NCBI GenBank assembly: GCA_019752925.1
Contig: JAIELP010000001.1
Coordinates: 124,001 to 188,000, forward strand
Reading direction: 5' to 3'
DNA: 64,000 bases
Source of the DNA: a bacterium
GTDB lineage: Bacteria; Bdellovibrionota; Bdellovibrionia; Bdellovibrionales; Bdellovibrionaceae
Positions 24,490 to 33,432 of the stretch are shown here, in pieces (within the stretch, counting starts at the first letter, position 1; every line of letters starts with the position of its first letter). The notes beneath the pieces are model-generated. The model made no database searches. It was not told where the DNA came from and saw only the letters and a program-made list of their open reading frames with translations. Made by a program: the position numbers and the translations under genes.

Positions 24490-24963
24490 TTACTGCGACA
24501 AAGGCTCGAAATGTTGTAGTTCTAAATCGTAGCGGAAAGTATTAAGACGTAAATTTCCGTTACGATCTACTGATGGGGCAATAATATCCAGTTGGCCGTC
24601 TTTATCCACATCAGAAAGAGCTAAATTTGTCGTATTTTTATCTAGAGTTATATATGCATCAGAGTCCTGCGAGAGTTCAAACTTTTGTTTGAATACGGGT
24701 TTACTTGTATCTTTGGCATCATAAATTTCAATTTGAATGCCAAATGGATCTTTAACTTTTAAAATTAAGTACTCATTTTGTTCTACACCGAAGAAGGCGT
24801 TGATTTTTGCCAATACCACGCGAGGATCATTGCTGAAATAAGGTTTTATTTTATTTTGAACAGAGGGAATCGCAGATAGCACCGCTATAATCAAAGCGAA
24901 TGCCGCTAAAATTACGATGTAACGTGTTTTTTTTCCTTCAATGGTATTATCTGCTGTATTCAT
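24490..24963 (-). CDS. Membrane-anchored protein with an FG-GAP-like motif
   Basis: I chose ATG 24963, not 24993, because the latter would overlap the divergent gene's start. 157 residues: short cytoplasmic stretch, one membrane helix (YIVILAAFALIIAVLSAI), then an exported domain with a calcium-loop-like DVDKDGQLDIIAPSVDRNG, as in FG-GAP/VCBS blades. Only one such blade is evident. Function unknown. It ends 9 bases from mltG (convergent). Confidence 0.7.
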   Translation of the reverse strand: MNTADNTIEGKKTRYIVILAAFALIIAVLSAIPSVQNKIKPYFSNDPRVVLAKINAFFGVEQNEYLILKVKDPFGIQIEIYDAKDTSKPVFKQKFELSQDSDAYITLDKNTTNLALSDVDKDGQLDIIAPSVDRNGNLRLNTFRYDLELQHFEPLSQ

Positions 24964-24978
24964 TTTCTTATATATTGT

Positions 24979-24984
24979 TATAAT
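24979..24984 (+). promoter_or_regulatory. Perfect TATAAT -10 element, possible leaderless start
   Basis: TATAAT ends 7 bases before the ATG at 24992 of the nitroreductase. No convincing -35 hexamer at 16-18 bases and no Shine-Dalgarno are present. Transcription would start at or just before the ATG. Confidence 0.4.
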
Positions 24985-24991
24985 CAGATGC

Positions 24992-25600
24992 ATGGGTCAA
25001 ATAATGCGTGATGATTTTTACAATATAATCAAGTCTCGTAAATCTATCAGACAGTTTAAAAAGCAGGAAGTACCTCAAGAGGTCATTGAACGTCTTTTGG
25101 AAGCGGCTTCACATGCTCCGTCCGGCAAAAATTACCAGAACTGGAGATTTTTTGTTGTTCAAGGTGAAAAGCGCAATGAATACCTTAAATACTCGCAAAA
25201 AAGTTGGCTCGGCATTAAAGATATTCTGCAAAAAAAACTGAAGCCTTCGTTGTATGCGTTCACAGAAAGATTCTTTTTTACCATGGGCGATGCTCCGGTA
25301 ATTATTTTTGCATACTCATGGAACTCTCCGGAAGAGCGTCATTACACCAGCATAGGCAGTGTTTATATGGCAGTACAAAATATTAATTTAGCCTGTGAAG
25401 TTGAAGGGCTTGGCTGTTGCACTATGGGAGCGCCACTGGAAATTTACAAAGAAGTGGATCGCTTTTTAGGTGCGGATCAGCTCGAAGAATATAGAAAAGG
25501 TGAAATGGAATTACTATGTGCCGTAGCAATAGGTTATCCAGATCACAATCCACCAAAGGCTGCTCGTCAAACTGAGGGACGCATAAAGTGGCTTAAATAG
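24992..25600 (+). CDS. Nitroreductase-family FMN oxidoreductase
   Basis: 202 residues from ATG 24992 (or 198 from ATG 25004). The upstream frame to 24941 runs into the divergent gene and was discarded. FMN-site motifs: SRKSIRQFKKQEVP, AASHAPSGKNYQNWRF, and the C-terminal GLGCCTMGAP (usually GLGs-CWIG). These enzymes reduce nitro, quinone or flavin-like substrates with NAD(P)H; the physiological substrate is unknown. The motif pair of two adjacent Cys is unusual. Its start is 28 bases from the divergent 24963 start. Confidence 0.85.
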   Translation: MGQIMRDDFYNIIKSRKSIRQFKKQEVPQEVIERLLEAASHAPSGKNYQNWRFFVVQGEKRNEYLKYSQKSWLGIKDILQKKLKPSLYAFTERFFFTMGDAPVIIFAYSWNSPEERHYTSIGSVYMAVQNINLACEVEGLGCCTMGAPLEIYKEVDRFLGADQLEEYRKGEMELLCAVAIGYPDHNPPKAARQTEGRIKWLK

Positions 25601-25638
25601 ATTTGAGTCGGTAATTAGTTCATTGACCTAATACTGAC

Positions 25639-25667
25639 TTGAGTTTCAGCCCGCATTTTGGCATAAA
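25639..25667 (+). promoter_or_regulatory. Putative dusB promoter
   Basis: TTGAGT (25639-25644), 17 bases, CATAAA (25662-25667); both match 4 of 6 consensus bases with ideal spacing. Only 8 bases lie between the -10 and the ATG at 25676, and there is no Shine-Dalgarno, so the mRNA may be leaderless or nearly so. Confidence 0.4.
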
Positions 25668-25675
25668 TTCCCTCT

Positions 25676-26719
25676 ATGTCGGCACAGTCTACTCCTATTC
25701 ATATTCACCCTCTTGAGGCCCTGAAAAAAAATCCGTTTGTATTGGCGCCTATGGCTGGAATCACCGATCATGCTTTCCGTTCTTTCATGAAAAAATTAGA
25801 TGCGAGCGTTGTTGTAACTGAATTGGTTTCTGCAACCGGCATTGAGTATAAATCACAAAGAACAATGGCTCTAATGAGCTTTGATGAAACCCAGCGTCCT
25901 ATTGGCATTCAACTCTTTGGCGAAGACCCAGAAATTATGGCTCGCGGCGCTCAAGTTGCCGAAGCTCAAGGTGCAGATTTTGTCGATGTAAACTTTGGTT
26001 GTCCGGTTCCAAAAGTTGTTAAAAAAGGTGCAGGCTCTGCTATGATGAAAGATCTTCCGTTAATGGAAAAAGTTTTATCCAGCATGGTTAAATCCGTAAA
26101 AATTCCCGTAACAATTAAAATCAGAACAGGCTGGGAGCAAAATGCTCGCAATGCTGTAGATGTTTGTAAATTAGCTCATGATGTAGGAATTACATGGGTT
26201 GCAATTCACGGTAGAACCCGTGCAGCCGGTTATTCCGGGCATGCGGACTGGGACTTTATTTCGGAAGTAAAAGCTAAAAGTAAAATTCCAATTTTAGGTA
26301 ATGGTGATATCTTAACTCCACAAAAAGCTGTTTCTAGATTGAAAGAGTCGGGCTGCGACGGCGTTTTAATTGGTCGCGGCGCTCTTAAAAATCCTCTTAT
26401 TTTTGCTGATGCTTTAAGCTTGTGGAAGGGTGAGGAACTAAGAACCGACCTTAAGCGCAACTATGCGGGTATCTTCAAAGAGCTTAATGAGGCTATCAGA
26501 GCTCACAGTTCAGAGCATATTACCAATATTCAGCTTAAAAAATTCGCTTCATGGTTCTCAACAGGCTATGAGGGTTCATCAGCGTTCAGAAAATCCATTT
26601 TTCAGCTAAAGAATAATGACGAAGTGCTATCTTGTGCGCTAGATTTCTTCGGTTCAATCGGAGACATCGAGCAAGCGGACACAAGTGAGGATAACTTCCT
26701 TATGGGTGGCCACGGTTAG
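25676..26719 (+). CDS. dusB: tRNA-dihydrouridine synthase
   Basis: 347 residues, TIM-barrel flavoenzyme that reduces uridine in tRNA D-loops using NADPH. Signatures: VLAPMAGITDHAFRSF, GIQLFGEDPEIM, DFVDVNFGCPVPKVVKKGAG (catalytic Cys109) and HGRTRAAGYSGHADW. The order and length fit DusB best. Fis, its partner in gammaproteobacteria, is absent. bipA starts 32 bases later with its own AAGGAAG site, so both may be co-transcribed up to the hairpin at 28598. Confidence 0.93.
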   Translation: MSAQSTPIHIHPLEALKKNPFVLAPMAGITDHAFRSFMKKLDASVVVTELVSATGIEYKSQRTMALMSFDETQRPIGIQLFGEDPEIMARGAQVAEAQGADFVDVNFGCPVPKVVKKGAGSAMMKDLPLMEKVLSSMVKSVKIPVTIKIRTGWEQNARNAVDVCKLAHDVGITWVAIHGRTRAAGYSGHADWDFISEVKAKSKIPILGNGDILTPQKAVSRLKESGCDGVLIGRGALKNPLIFADALSLWKGEELRTDLKRNYAGIFKELNEAIRAHSSEHITNIQLKKFASWFSTGYEGSSAFRKSIFQLKNNDEVLSCALDFFGSIGDIEQADTSEDNFLMGGHG

Positions 26720-26751
26720 TTTTTATTTAAGTTATTAACGAAGGAAGACAA

Positions 26752-28569
26752 ATGATACAGGATCCAAAGAAGATTAGAAATATCGCGATTATCGCGCACG
26801 TTGACCACGGCAAAACAACGCTGGTGGATCACTTAATCAAACAAGCGGGTACATTCCGTGAAAACCAAGCGGTTGAAGAACGTTTGATGGACTCAATGGA
26901 TCTAGAAAAAGAACGCGGTATTACTATCGCGGCAAAAAATGCTTCGTTTGTTTATAACGACATTAAAATTAATATCGTCGATACACCGGGACATAGCGAC
27001 TTCGGTGGAGAAGTTGAGCGCGTATTAAACATGGTTGATGGTGCGATCTTACTTTGCGATGCTTCAGAAGGCCCGCTTCCACAAACACGTTTCGTTTTGA
27101 AAAAAGCTTTAGAACAAAACATCAAAGTAATGGTTGTTATCAATAAGATCGACCGTTCAGATGCTCGTATTCAAGATGTTCACAATGAATTATTCGATTT
27201 ATTCATCGACTTAGAAGCTAACGAAGAGCAATGTGATTTCCACACTATTTACGCTATCGCGCGTGAAGGTATGGCTACATTAGATCCAGCAGTAAATACG
27301 GGCAATTTAAAAGTTCTTTATGATGCTATCGTTAATTTAGTTCCACCACCAAAAGTTGAAGAGAACGAACCGCTTCAATTAATGGTTTCTAATATCGGTT
27401 ACAACGATTACGTTGGTCGTTTAGCTATCGGCCGTATGCGTGCCGGTAAAGTTAAAGTTGGTGATGATATCGTTTGTATTCAGGAAAACGGTCAGAAAAA
27501 AGTTAAAGTATCTGCGTTATTCCAATATCATGTTAACTCTCAGGTTCCTGTTACTGAAATCGGAGCAGGCGACATGGCGATCATCGCCGGTATCGAAGAT
27601 TTCACAATCGGTGATACTATTACTTCTGCAGCTGACCCGCGCCCTCTTCCACGTATTAAAGTGGATGAGCCTACAGTTGGTATGGTGTTCTCAGTAAACA
27701 ACGGTCCTTACGCTGGCCAAGAAGGTAAGAACGTTACATCTCGTAAAATTTTAGAGCGTTTAGAGCGCGAATTACTTTACAACGTTTCTATCCGTGTAGA
27801 AAAAACAGATACGAACGACGCTTTCAAAGTTGTTGGTCGTGGTGAGTTACAATTAGGTGTATTAATCGAACAAATGCGCCGTGAAGGTTTTGAATTATTA
27901 GTTTCTAAACCTAGCGTTGTTATTAAAAACGAAGGCGGCCGTAAGCTTGAGCCGTTTGAATATGCTGTTATCGATATCGAAGATCCTTACGTAGGTGCTG
28001 TAACTGAAAAGTTAGGTTTACGTAAAGGTGTGATGACCAATATGGTACAAAAAGGTACGGGTCGTACACGTTTAGAATTCCGTATTCCAGCACGTGGCTT
28101 AATCGGTTACCGTTCTGAGTTTTTAACTGATACTCGTGGTACAGGTTTATTAAATACAAACTTCGACGGCTGGGATGACTACCGCGGAGATATCCAATCA
28201 CGCATCAACGGTGCGATGATTTCAGACCGTATGGGTGAAGCCAACGCTTACTCTATCTGGATGAAGCAAGAGCGTGGATTAATGTACGTAAATCACGGTG
28301 ATAAAGTTTACGAAGGTATGATCGTTGGTGAGCATGCTAAAGATAACGACCTTATCGTTAACATCATCGAAGCAAAAAGAATGTCAAACGTTCGTGCTTC
28401 GGGTTCTGATGAAGCTATCCGCGTAATTCCGGTTCGTCCTATGACTCTGGAAAAAGCGATGGAATGGATTAAAGATTCTGAGCTGATCGAAGTAACGCCT
28501 AAAACGATTCGTTTACGTACTCGTGAGCTGGATCCAAATAAGCGTCCTAAGCCGCAAAAAGACAAATAG
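26752..28569 (+). CDS. typA: Translational GTPase BipA/TypA
   Basis: 605 residues, EF-G-like GTPase. G1 AHVDHGKTT (15-23), G2 in ERGITI, G3 [11 protein letters not shown]4 NKIDR, followed by the BipA C-terminal domain ([33 protein letters not shown]). It binds ribosomes and supports 50S assembly and stress growth. Codon use is noticeably enriched in preferred codons, as expected for a well-expressed translation factor. AAGGAAG Shine-Dalgarno. Confidence 0.95.
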   Translation: MIQDPKKIRNIAIIAHVDHGKTTLVDHLIKQAGTFRENQAVEERLMDSMDLEKERGITIAAKNASFVYNDIKINIVDTPGHSDFGGEVERVLNMVDGAILLCDASEGPLPQTRFVLKKALEQNIKVMVVINKIDRSDARIQDVHNELFDLFIDLEANEEQCDFHTIYAIAREGMATLDPAVNTGNLKVLYDAIVNLVPPPKVEENEPLQLMVSNIGYNDYVGRLAIGRMRAGKVKVGDDIVCIQENGQKKVKVSALFQYHVNSQVPVTEIGAGDMAIIAGIEDFTIGDTITSAADPRPLPRIKVDEPTVGMVFSVNNGPYAGQEGKNVTSRKILERLERELLYNVSIRVEKTDTNDAFKVVGRGELQLGVLIEQMRREGFELLVSKPSVVIKNEGGRKLEPFEYAVIDIEDPYVGAVTEKLGLRKGVMTNMVQKGTGRTRLEFRIPARGLIGYRSEFLTDTRGTGLLNTNFDGWDDYRGDIQSRINGAMISDRMGEANAYSIWMKQERGLMYVNHGDKVYEGMIVGEHAKDNDLIVNIIEAKRMSNVRASGSDEAIRVIPVRPMTLEKAMEWIKDSELIEVTPKTIRLRTRELDPNKRPKPQKDK

Positions 28570-28597
28570 TAAATACTGTAGTTACTTATAAATGCAT

Positions 28598-28629
28598 AAA
28601 GCCTAACTTGGATCACCCAGTTAGGCTTT
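28598..28629. terminator. Bidirectional hairpin terminator
   Basis: AAAGCCTAACT (28598-28608) and AGTTAGGCTTT (28619-28629) form a perfect 11-bp stem with a 10-base loop. It lies in the convergent gap between typA and the GT51 gene. The A/T ends of the stem serve as U-tracts on both strands. Confidence 0.8.
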
Positions 28630-28678
28630 ATTGACTTTCAGAGCTTCTTTTTAAATAGGATTCGCTTACACACAAATC

Positions 28679-29491
28679 TTAATCTTCGTTATCGGTATCA
28701 GGCTCGTCCATCTCATTGAGGTCATCTTTAGATAAACTCTCCTCGTGCTCAGGTGGTCGGGGAGGTGCGGCCTGACCGGATTTTAAAAAACTATCAACAC
28801 TACCGGATGCGTTTGAATAGGATCCGGCATCAATACGACCAAATCTGTACATATTTTTAATAATTCTATTTACGCGCTTTCTTGCAAACCTAGTTAAATC
28901 TTTTCTGAAAAAAGATTGTGAATACTTTTCTGGGTTTGGCAAAACCATGGCTAAAAATGCAGATTCATTAACCGTGAGCTGTGAAGGATGTTTTTTAAAA
29001 TAGAACTGTGCAGCTGCCTTTATGCCAAAAATATTTTTTCCGAATTGTACAACGTTGAGATATTTTTCAAGAATTTCTCGCTTTGTTAAAGTCTGTTCTA
29101 GTTTAAAGGTAATAAGGGCTTCAACACCTTTGCGAATAAAGTTTTTATTGCGTGATAAAAACATATTTTTTGCTAATTGCTGCGTAATCGTAGAACCTCC
29201 GCAAACAATGCGCATTTTTTCTTTTAATTTTTCAAAGCAGCGCTGAATACCTTCTTCATCAAAACCATTATGCTGATAAAAGCTTGAGTCTTCTGTTAGG
29301 ATTAGCGCATTTTGCATATTGCGCGAAATTTGTGAAAGCGGAACATAGTTTTTTGATTTAGGGCACAGCTCTACGTCAAACATGGAAGTCGTCATGCAAC
29401 CTTTAATTTCCTGTTCAGAAGGAAACCACATGAGAAATCCAACTATTAAAATTAAAACAAGACTGATCCACAGCTTAATAAACGTTGTCAT
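28679..29491 (-). CDS. mtgA: Monofunctional peptidoglycan glycosyltransferase (GT51)
   Basis: 270 residues: N-terminal membrane helix (LWISLVLILIVGFLMWF), then a GT51 domain with catalytic Glu in TEDSSFYQHNGFD, GGSTITQQLAKNMFLSRN, and YLNVVQFGKNIFGIKAAAQF. No transpeptidase domain, so it polymerises lipid II without cross-linking, at the outer face of the inner membrane. The acidic C-terminal tail (SLSKDDLNEMDEPDTDNED) is extra. Last gene of PAP2-SDR-GT51, overlapping the SDR gene by ATGA. Confidence 0.9.
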   Translation of the reverse strand: MTTFIKLWISLVLILIVGFLMWFPSEQEIKGCMTTSMFDVELCPKSKNYVPLSQISRNMQNALILTEDSSFYQHNGFDEEGIQRCFEKLKEKMRIVCGGSTITQQLAKNMFLSRNKNFIRKGVEALITFKLEQTLTKREILEKYLNVVQFGKNIFGIKAAAQFYFKKHPSQLTVNESAFLAMVLPNPEKYSQSFFRKDLTRFARKRVNRIIKNMYRFGRIDAGSYSNASGSVDSFLKSGQAAPPRPPEHEESLSKDDLNEMDEPDTDNED

Positions 29492-30471
29492 TTTAAGTAG
29501 CCGTTGTCTTTCATCCAGCGAACGCTATTTTCAATAGCTCGGTCGGCAGAACTAGGGCTAAATCCAAGCTCATTGCGGGCTTTAGAAGAATCAAACCAGT
29601 GAAACATTGTAGCTGTGTAAGCATTTTCCTGGCTTACACCTATGTTCACACCAACTTTTTCAAGAAGATCTCCGCTGATGCCGATTGTTTGCAGGGCCCA
29701 GGTAGGCATATAGATTTTAGGCGCTTTAACTCCGGCAAAACCTGCGATTTTAATAAAAAGATCTTTAATTTTCATATTCTCGTTGGTTAAAAGATAGCGT
29801 TCGCCGTTTTTACCTTTTTTTACCGCCAGTAAGGTGCCTTCGATAATATCTTCAGCGGCTACTACATTAATTCCGCCCGCCGTATAAAATGGAAATTCTC
29901 CGCGCGCTACTTTTACCTGAGTTTTGCGGCTACCTTTTTTTGCATCACCAAAGCCGTAAATAGTTCCCGGATTTACACAAACGGCATTAATACGTTTTTC
30001 ATTGGCCGCCTTAACAACAATTTCTTCTGCCAGTCTTTTGGTTTCAAAATAACCTAAGTTAAGATGCTTAATATTGTAAGCCGATGCCTCAGTCATGGCC
30101 TGCGGAGTAAATGAAGCCCCAACAGCCACAACAGAAGACATGTGTAAGAGTTGCGGAATTTTAAGTTCTTCGCAGATATCGACTACATAACGTGTACCTT
30201 CTACATTCACGCGGTCCATAAGTGGGCGATCCGACGCTCTGTAAGCCACAACTCCGGCTAAGTGAAATACGATATCCTGATTTTTAAAAGCTTCACGTAA
30301 AGAGTTTTTATCGGTTACATCACCGTAGACATATTTAGGTTTAGCATTTTCCAATTCAGATAAATCGCTATTTTTTCTTATCAAAGCAGAGACTTCATGT
30401 CCTTCAGCTAAGAGTCTGCGAGTAAGCCAAGCCCCTAAAAATCCATTTGCTCCGGTAACAACAACTTTCAT
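29488..30471 (-). CDS. NAD(P)-dependent epimerase/reductase (extended SDR)
   Basis: 327 residues, extended short-chain dehydrogenase. Nucleotide-binding VTGANGFLGAWL at the N-terminus, FHLAGVVAYRA, and the active-site Tyr-x3-Lys in YFETKRLAEE. It resembles dihydroflavonol-4-reductase/hopanoid-associated sugar epimerases; the substrate is unknown. Being between a PAP2 phosphatase and a GT51 suggests work on a lipid-linked or envelope compound. ATGA overlaps on both sides. Confidence 0.85.
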   Translation of the reverse strand: MKVVVTGANGFLGAWLTRRLLAEGHEVSALIRKNSDLSELENAKPKYVYGDVTDKNSLREAFKNQDIVFHLAGVVAYRASDRPLMDRVNVEGTRYVVDICEELKIPQLLHMSSVVAVGASFTPQAMTEASAYNIKHLNLGYFETKRLAEEIVVKAANEKRINAVCVNPGTIYGFGDAKKGSRKTQVKVARGEFPFYTAGGINVVAAEDIIEGTLLAVKKGKNGERYLLTNENMKIKDLFIKIAGFAGVKAPKIYMPTWALQTIGISGDLLEKVGVNIGVSQENAYTATMFHWFDSSKARNELGFSPSSADRAIENSVRWMKDNGYLK

Positions 30472-31043
30472 TGCTTATTATTCTTTCTGTTTCTCAGATA
30501 TTTCAGAAGTTTGCTGGCCCAGTTAGAAAACAACAAACCCCAAAGGTACCCAATAATACTGCCAGCAAAAATATCTGATGGGTAGTGGACCCCATTATAA
30601 ACTCGGCTATAGGCGACCAAAGAAGCTATAGTATAAAGCGGAATTTTTAGAGGTGGAATAATGTGGCTGGTATAGGTAGCTAAGGCAAACATATTGGATG
30701 CGTGATTTGAATAAAAACTGTAACTGCCGGCACCCGAACGTTTGATAGTGCTGATCGACGTATTATCAAATGGACGCTGTCGCTCAGCCACGTATTTGAA
30801 CTTTCCGCCAACGAAATCACTCGCCGATAAACACAAAATTAAAAATAGAAAAAGTGTAACCCCTTCTCTCTTAAATTTGCGAATAAACAAGAAAAGCACT
30901 AAAGGCACTATAGTGACTTTGAAATAAAGTGTTTTATGTAAATCAGTAATCCATAAAAAAAATGTGTCCAGTGTGGAATAGGTCCAAACACTGTTGATTT
31001 GATTGAAAATCCAATAGTCGATGTTTATTAAAAAATCCAACAT
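30468..31043 (-). CDS. PAP2-family membrane phosphatase
   Basis: 191 residues, about five to six membrane helices. The PAP2 motifs are seen: K-x6-RP in KYVAERQRPF, the central His in FYSNHASNM (usual PSGH is SNH here), and SRVYNGVHYPSD (SR-x5-H-x3-D). Such enzymes dephosphorylate undecaprenyl pyrophosphate or phosphatidic/phosphatidylglycerol phosphate at the periplasmic side. With GT51 two genes later, recycling of undecaprenyl pyrophosphate is the leading inference. Confidence 0.88.
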   Translation of the reverse strand: MLDFLINIDYWIFNQINSVWTYSTLDTFFLWITDLHKTLYFKVTIVPLVLFLFIRKFKREGVTLFLFLILCLSASDFVGGKFKYVAERQRPFDNTSISTIKRSGAGSYSFYSNHASNMFALATYTSHIIPPLKIPLYTIASLVAYSRVYNGVHYPSDIFAGSIIGYLWGLLFSNWASKLLKYLRNRKNNKQ

Positions 31044-31108
31044 ACCTTTAGTCTAGCCTGTAATACTTGGGCGTGAAAGCTTTGTTTATATGTGGCAAGA
31101 TTTTCTAT

Positions 31109-31852
31109 ATGGATAGAGCTACATTTTTTGGTTTAATTATAGGTATTGGCGGCATTTTACTGGGTAATTTTTTTGAAGGCGGGCATATTGCTTCGTTACT
31201 TCAGGGAACTGCCTTTGTTATTGTAACCATGGGGACTATTGGAGCCGTGATGGTATCCAATAAATCTAAGGATTTAAGATTGGGCTTCAAGTTGTTCAGA
31301 CAAAGCTTTAAAGAGCAGTCGCTGGATTACGACAAGCCTATTAACGAAATCGTTGATTGTGCAAAACTTGCAAAAAAAGAATCGATTTTATCTTTAGAGG
31401 CAAAATTAAATCAAATGCAGTCGCCAATGCTTAAAGATGTACTGCGCAATGTAATTGACGGAGTTGATCCTAAACTTACAAAGCAGATTTTTGACAACAT
31501 TATTCAAAAAGAAGAGCAACGTTTGTTATCTGCTGGAAAAATCTGGTTGGATGCAGGTGGATTTTCGCCGACTATTGGTATTATAGGTGCGGTTCTCGGC
31601 TTGATTCACGTTATGGGAAATTTATCAGATACTTCTAAATTAGGTCAGGGTATAGCGGTGGCGTTTGTTGCTACTGTTTACGGTGTTGGTTTTGCCAATC
31701 TAATTTTTATTCCTATCGGCAATAAAATTAAAAAGAATGTACATGAGCTTTCAAGACATAAACATATGATTTTAGATGGTGCTTTGTTGGTGGGTACTGG
31801 TTTAAACGCTCAATTAATTGAACAAAAACTAATATCCTATAAGAGTAAGTAA
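31109..31852 (+). CDS. motA: Flagellar motor stator MotA (ion channel subunit)
   Basis: I chose ATG 31109 over an in-frame TTG at 31067, because MDRATFFGLIIGIGG is the MotA N-terminus. 247 residues, four helices. A charged cytoplasmic loop (~60-150) carries the torque-generating residues, and the conserved SPTIGIIGAVLGLIHVMGNL holds the channel prolines. With MotB it couples ion flow to rotation in the inner membrane. Bdellovibrio relatives often carry several MotAB pairs; one is seen here. Stop and motB start overlap (TAATG). Confidence 0.92.
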   Translation: MDRATFFGLIIGIGGILLGNFFEGGHIASLLQGTAFVIVTMGTIGAVMVSNKSKDLRLGFKLFRQSFKEQSLDYDKPINEIVDCAKLAKKESILSLEAKLNQMQSPMLKDVLRNVIDGVDPKLTKQIFDNIIQKEEQRLLSAGKIWLDAGGFSPTIGIIGAVLGLIHVMGNLSDTSKLGQGIAVAFVATVYGVGFANLIFIPIGNKIKKNVHELSRHKHMILDGALLVGTGLNAQLIEQKLISYKSK

Positions 31853-32631
31853 TGAGCGACGATTCAAACGACGGACGTAGAGATCAGCATCAGGAAGAGC
31901 CAGAAAACCACGAAAGATGGTTAGTGTCTTATGCCGATTTTATAACGTTGTTGTTTGCTTTCTTTGTGGTTATGTATGCAACTTCAAGCAACAATCAGGA
32001 AAAACAAAAATCATTCGAAAAATCAGTACGTACCAATCTTAAATTAGTAGGTAATAATTCCGGTAACGGAAGTCCTAGCGCAAGTGATGGTAATGTGGGT
32101 GGCGAAACAGCTGGCGAAACTATTATACAGCTAGATGGTTTCCCTCCTCGGGGTGCTCCCGGTGAAACTGAGCAGTATATCGGTCGTGTATTCGATAAAA
32201 AACTCGATAGTGCGGATAAAGAAAAAATCCAACAATTAAGACATGATGCTATTGGAGTAAGAATTGCGTTGGCCTCGGCCCAGTTCTTTTTACCGGGCGG
32301 AGTTAAGATTAGAACCAGCGCTTTAAAATCTTTAGATAAAATAGCTGAAGTACTTAAAGAAACCGATAAAAGAATAGTCATTGAAGGCCACACCGATAAT
32401 ATACCCGTCGCCGAAAACCCGCTATATGAGTCTAATTGGGAACTGGCTTCACTCAGAGCTACAAGTATTGTTAGGTATTTAGTAAAGTACCATGGAATTG
32501 ATCCCAAAAGAATTTCGGCAACATCGTATGCCGACACCAGGCCTTTAAAAAGTAACGATTCTGTCGAGGGTCGCTCGCAGAATCGTCGTATAGAAATCTA
32601 TATAATTTTAGACGAAAAGTTACAAGAGTAA
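31852..32631 (+). CDS. motB: Flagellar motor stator MotB (peptidoglycan-binding)
   Basis: 259 residues: hydrophilic start, membrane helix with ion-binding Asp29 (SYADFITLLFAFFVVMYA), a long Gly/Ser linker, then an OmpA-like peptidoglycan-binding domain (IEGHTDNIPVAENPLYESNW, then LASLRATSIVRYL; SQNRRIEIYI). It anchors the stator to the wall. Gene order and overlap with motA are typical. Confidence 0.94.
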   Translation: MSDDSNDGRRDQHQEEPENHERWLVSYADFITLLFAFFVVMYATSSNNQEKQKSFEKSVRTNLKLVGNNSGNGSPSASDGNVGGETAGETIIQLDGFPPRGAPGETEQYIGRVFDKKLDSADKEKIQQLRHDAIGVRIALASAQFFLPGGVKIRTSALKSLDKIAEVLKETDKRIVIEGHTDNIPVAENPLYESNWELASLRATSIVRYLVKYHGIDPKRISATSYADTRPLKSNDSVEGRSQNRRIEIYIILDEKLQE

Positions 32632-32644
32632 CTAACCAGCTAAA

Positions 32645-33280
32645 CTATTCACACTCACGTAATTCTTTTTCAGTAAATTTACCGTTTGAAGCAATTTTAA
32701 TTGCGTCTTCTACAGACTTACCTTCAGTTAAAGCTTTCTCATATTTTTCAACGAAAGTTTTAGAAGACTGACCAAAATCTAAAGCTGAAATTTTGCCAGA
32801 AATTTCGATAATCTTAGCCACTTTTTCTTGTTGTTTCTGAGCTTCAGCACTGTTAACCGCTAAAGATTGAACATCGTGAGCTGCTTTAGAAATTAACTCT
32901 AAGCTTTTCTTAGCCATATCTTTTTCTTGGGCTGTAGAGCTGGCATCTTTAGCAATTGAAGATAATCGAGCTACTTCAGTTAAAATGTCTTTAGCGTTCA
33001 CATTCATAAGTTTAATTAAACCGCTATTTTCAGCAGAAGATAGAGTAACGAGATCTTTTAAAGAAAGATCCAGCATTTTGTTTACTCTTTCCATCAACTT
33101 AGCATCCTGAGTGATATCACGACCGGCTTCGCGGGCTTTAACGATATCTTGGAAAGTTGTTGATCTTTCAACGCGTGCACGAGCTTGTTCAGTCGTCATA
33201 CGTGTTACTTCGCGACCTGGAGTGGCAGCAAAAGCAATGTGGCTTAATACTAAAAGGGCGGCAACGATCATTTTTTTCAT
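32645..33280 (-). CDS. Exported helical protein, unknown
   Basis: 211 residues with a signal peptide (KMIVAALLVLSHIAFA). The mature part is almost wholly alpha-helical, rich in Ala, Lys and Glu with coiled-coil heptads (LSSIAKDASSTAQEKDMAKK, SAEAQKQQEKVAKIIEISGK). One Cys near the end (RECE). AAGAGG precedes the ATG. No family recognised; a periplasmic helical-bundle or coiled-coil protein is the most that can be said. It converges with motB. Confidence 0.7.
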   Translation of the reverse strand: MKKMIVAALLVLSHIAFAATPGREVTRMTTEQARARVERSTTFQDIVKAREAGRDITQDAKLMERVNKMLDLSLKDLVTLSSAENSGLIKLMNVNAKDILTEVARLSSIAKDASSTAQEKDMAKKSLELISKAAHDVQSLAVNSAEAQKQQEKVAKIIEISGKISALDFGQSSKTFVEKYEKALTEGKSVEDAIKIASNGKFTEKELRECE

Positions 33281-33432
33281 TTTATACCTCTTGTTTTTTT
33301 AACGTTTTATTCTTTTTCAATCTTTGTACCTAATTTTTTAACTTTTAAATCAATACATTCGTTATGGTTTCATGATTTTTCCTAAAAGTCTCAAAATTGG
33401 AAACCTTGTCTAATCCATACACAGTTTTAATT

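Noticed and set aside
31995-32537. 180-codon minus-strand frame opposite motB
   Set aside because: motB is certain from its D29 helix and OmpA domain; the antisense frame has no start site or recognisable motif.
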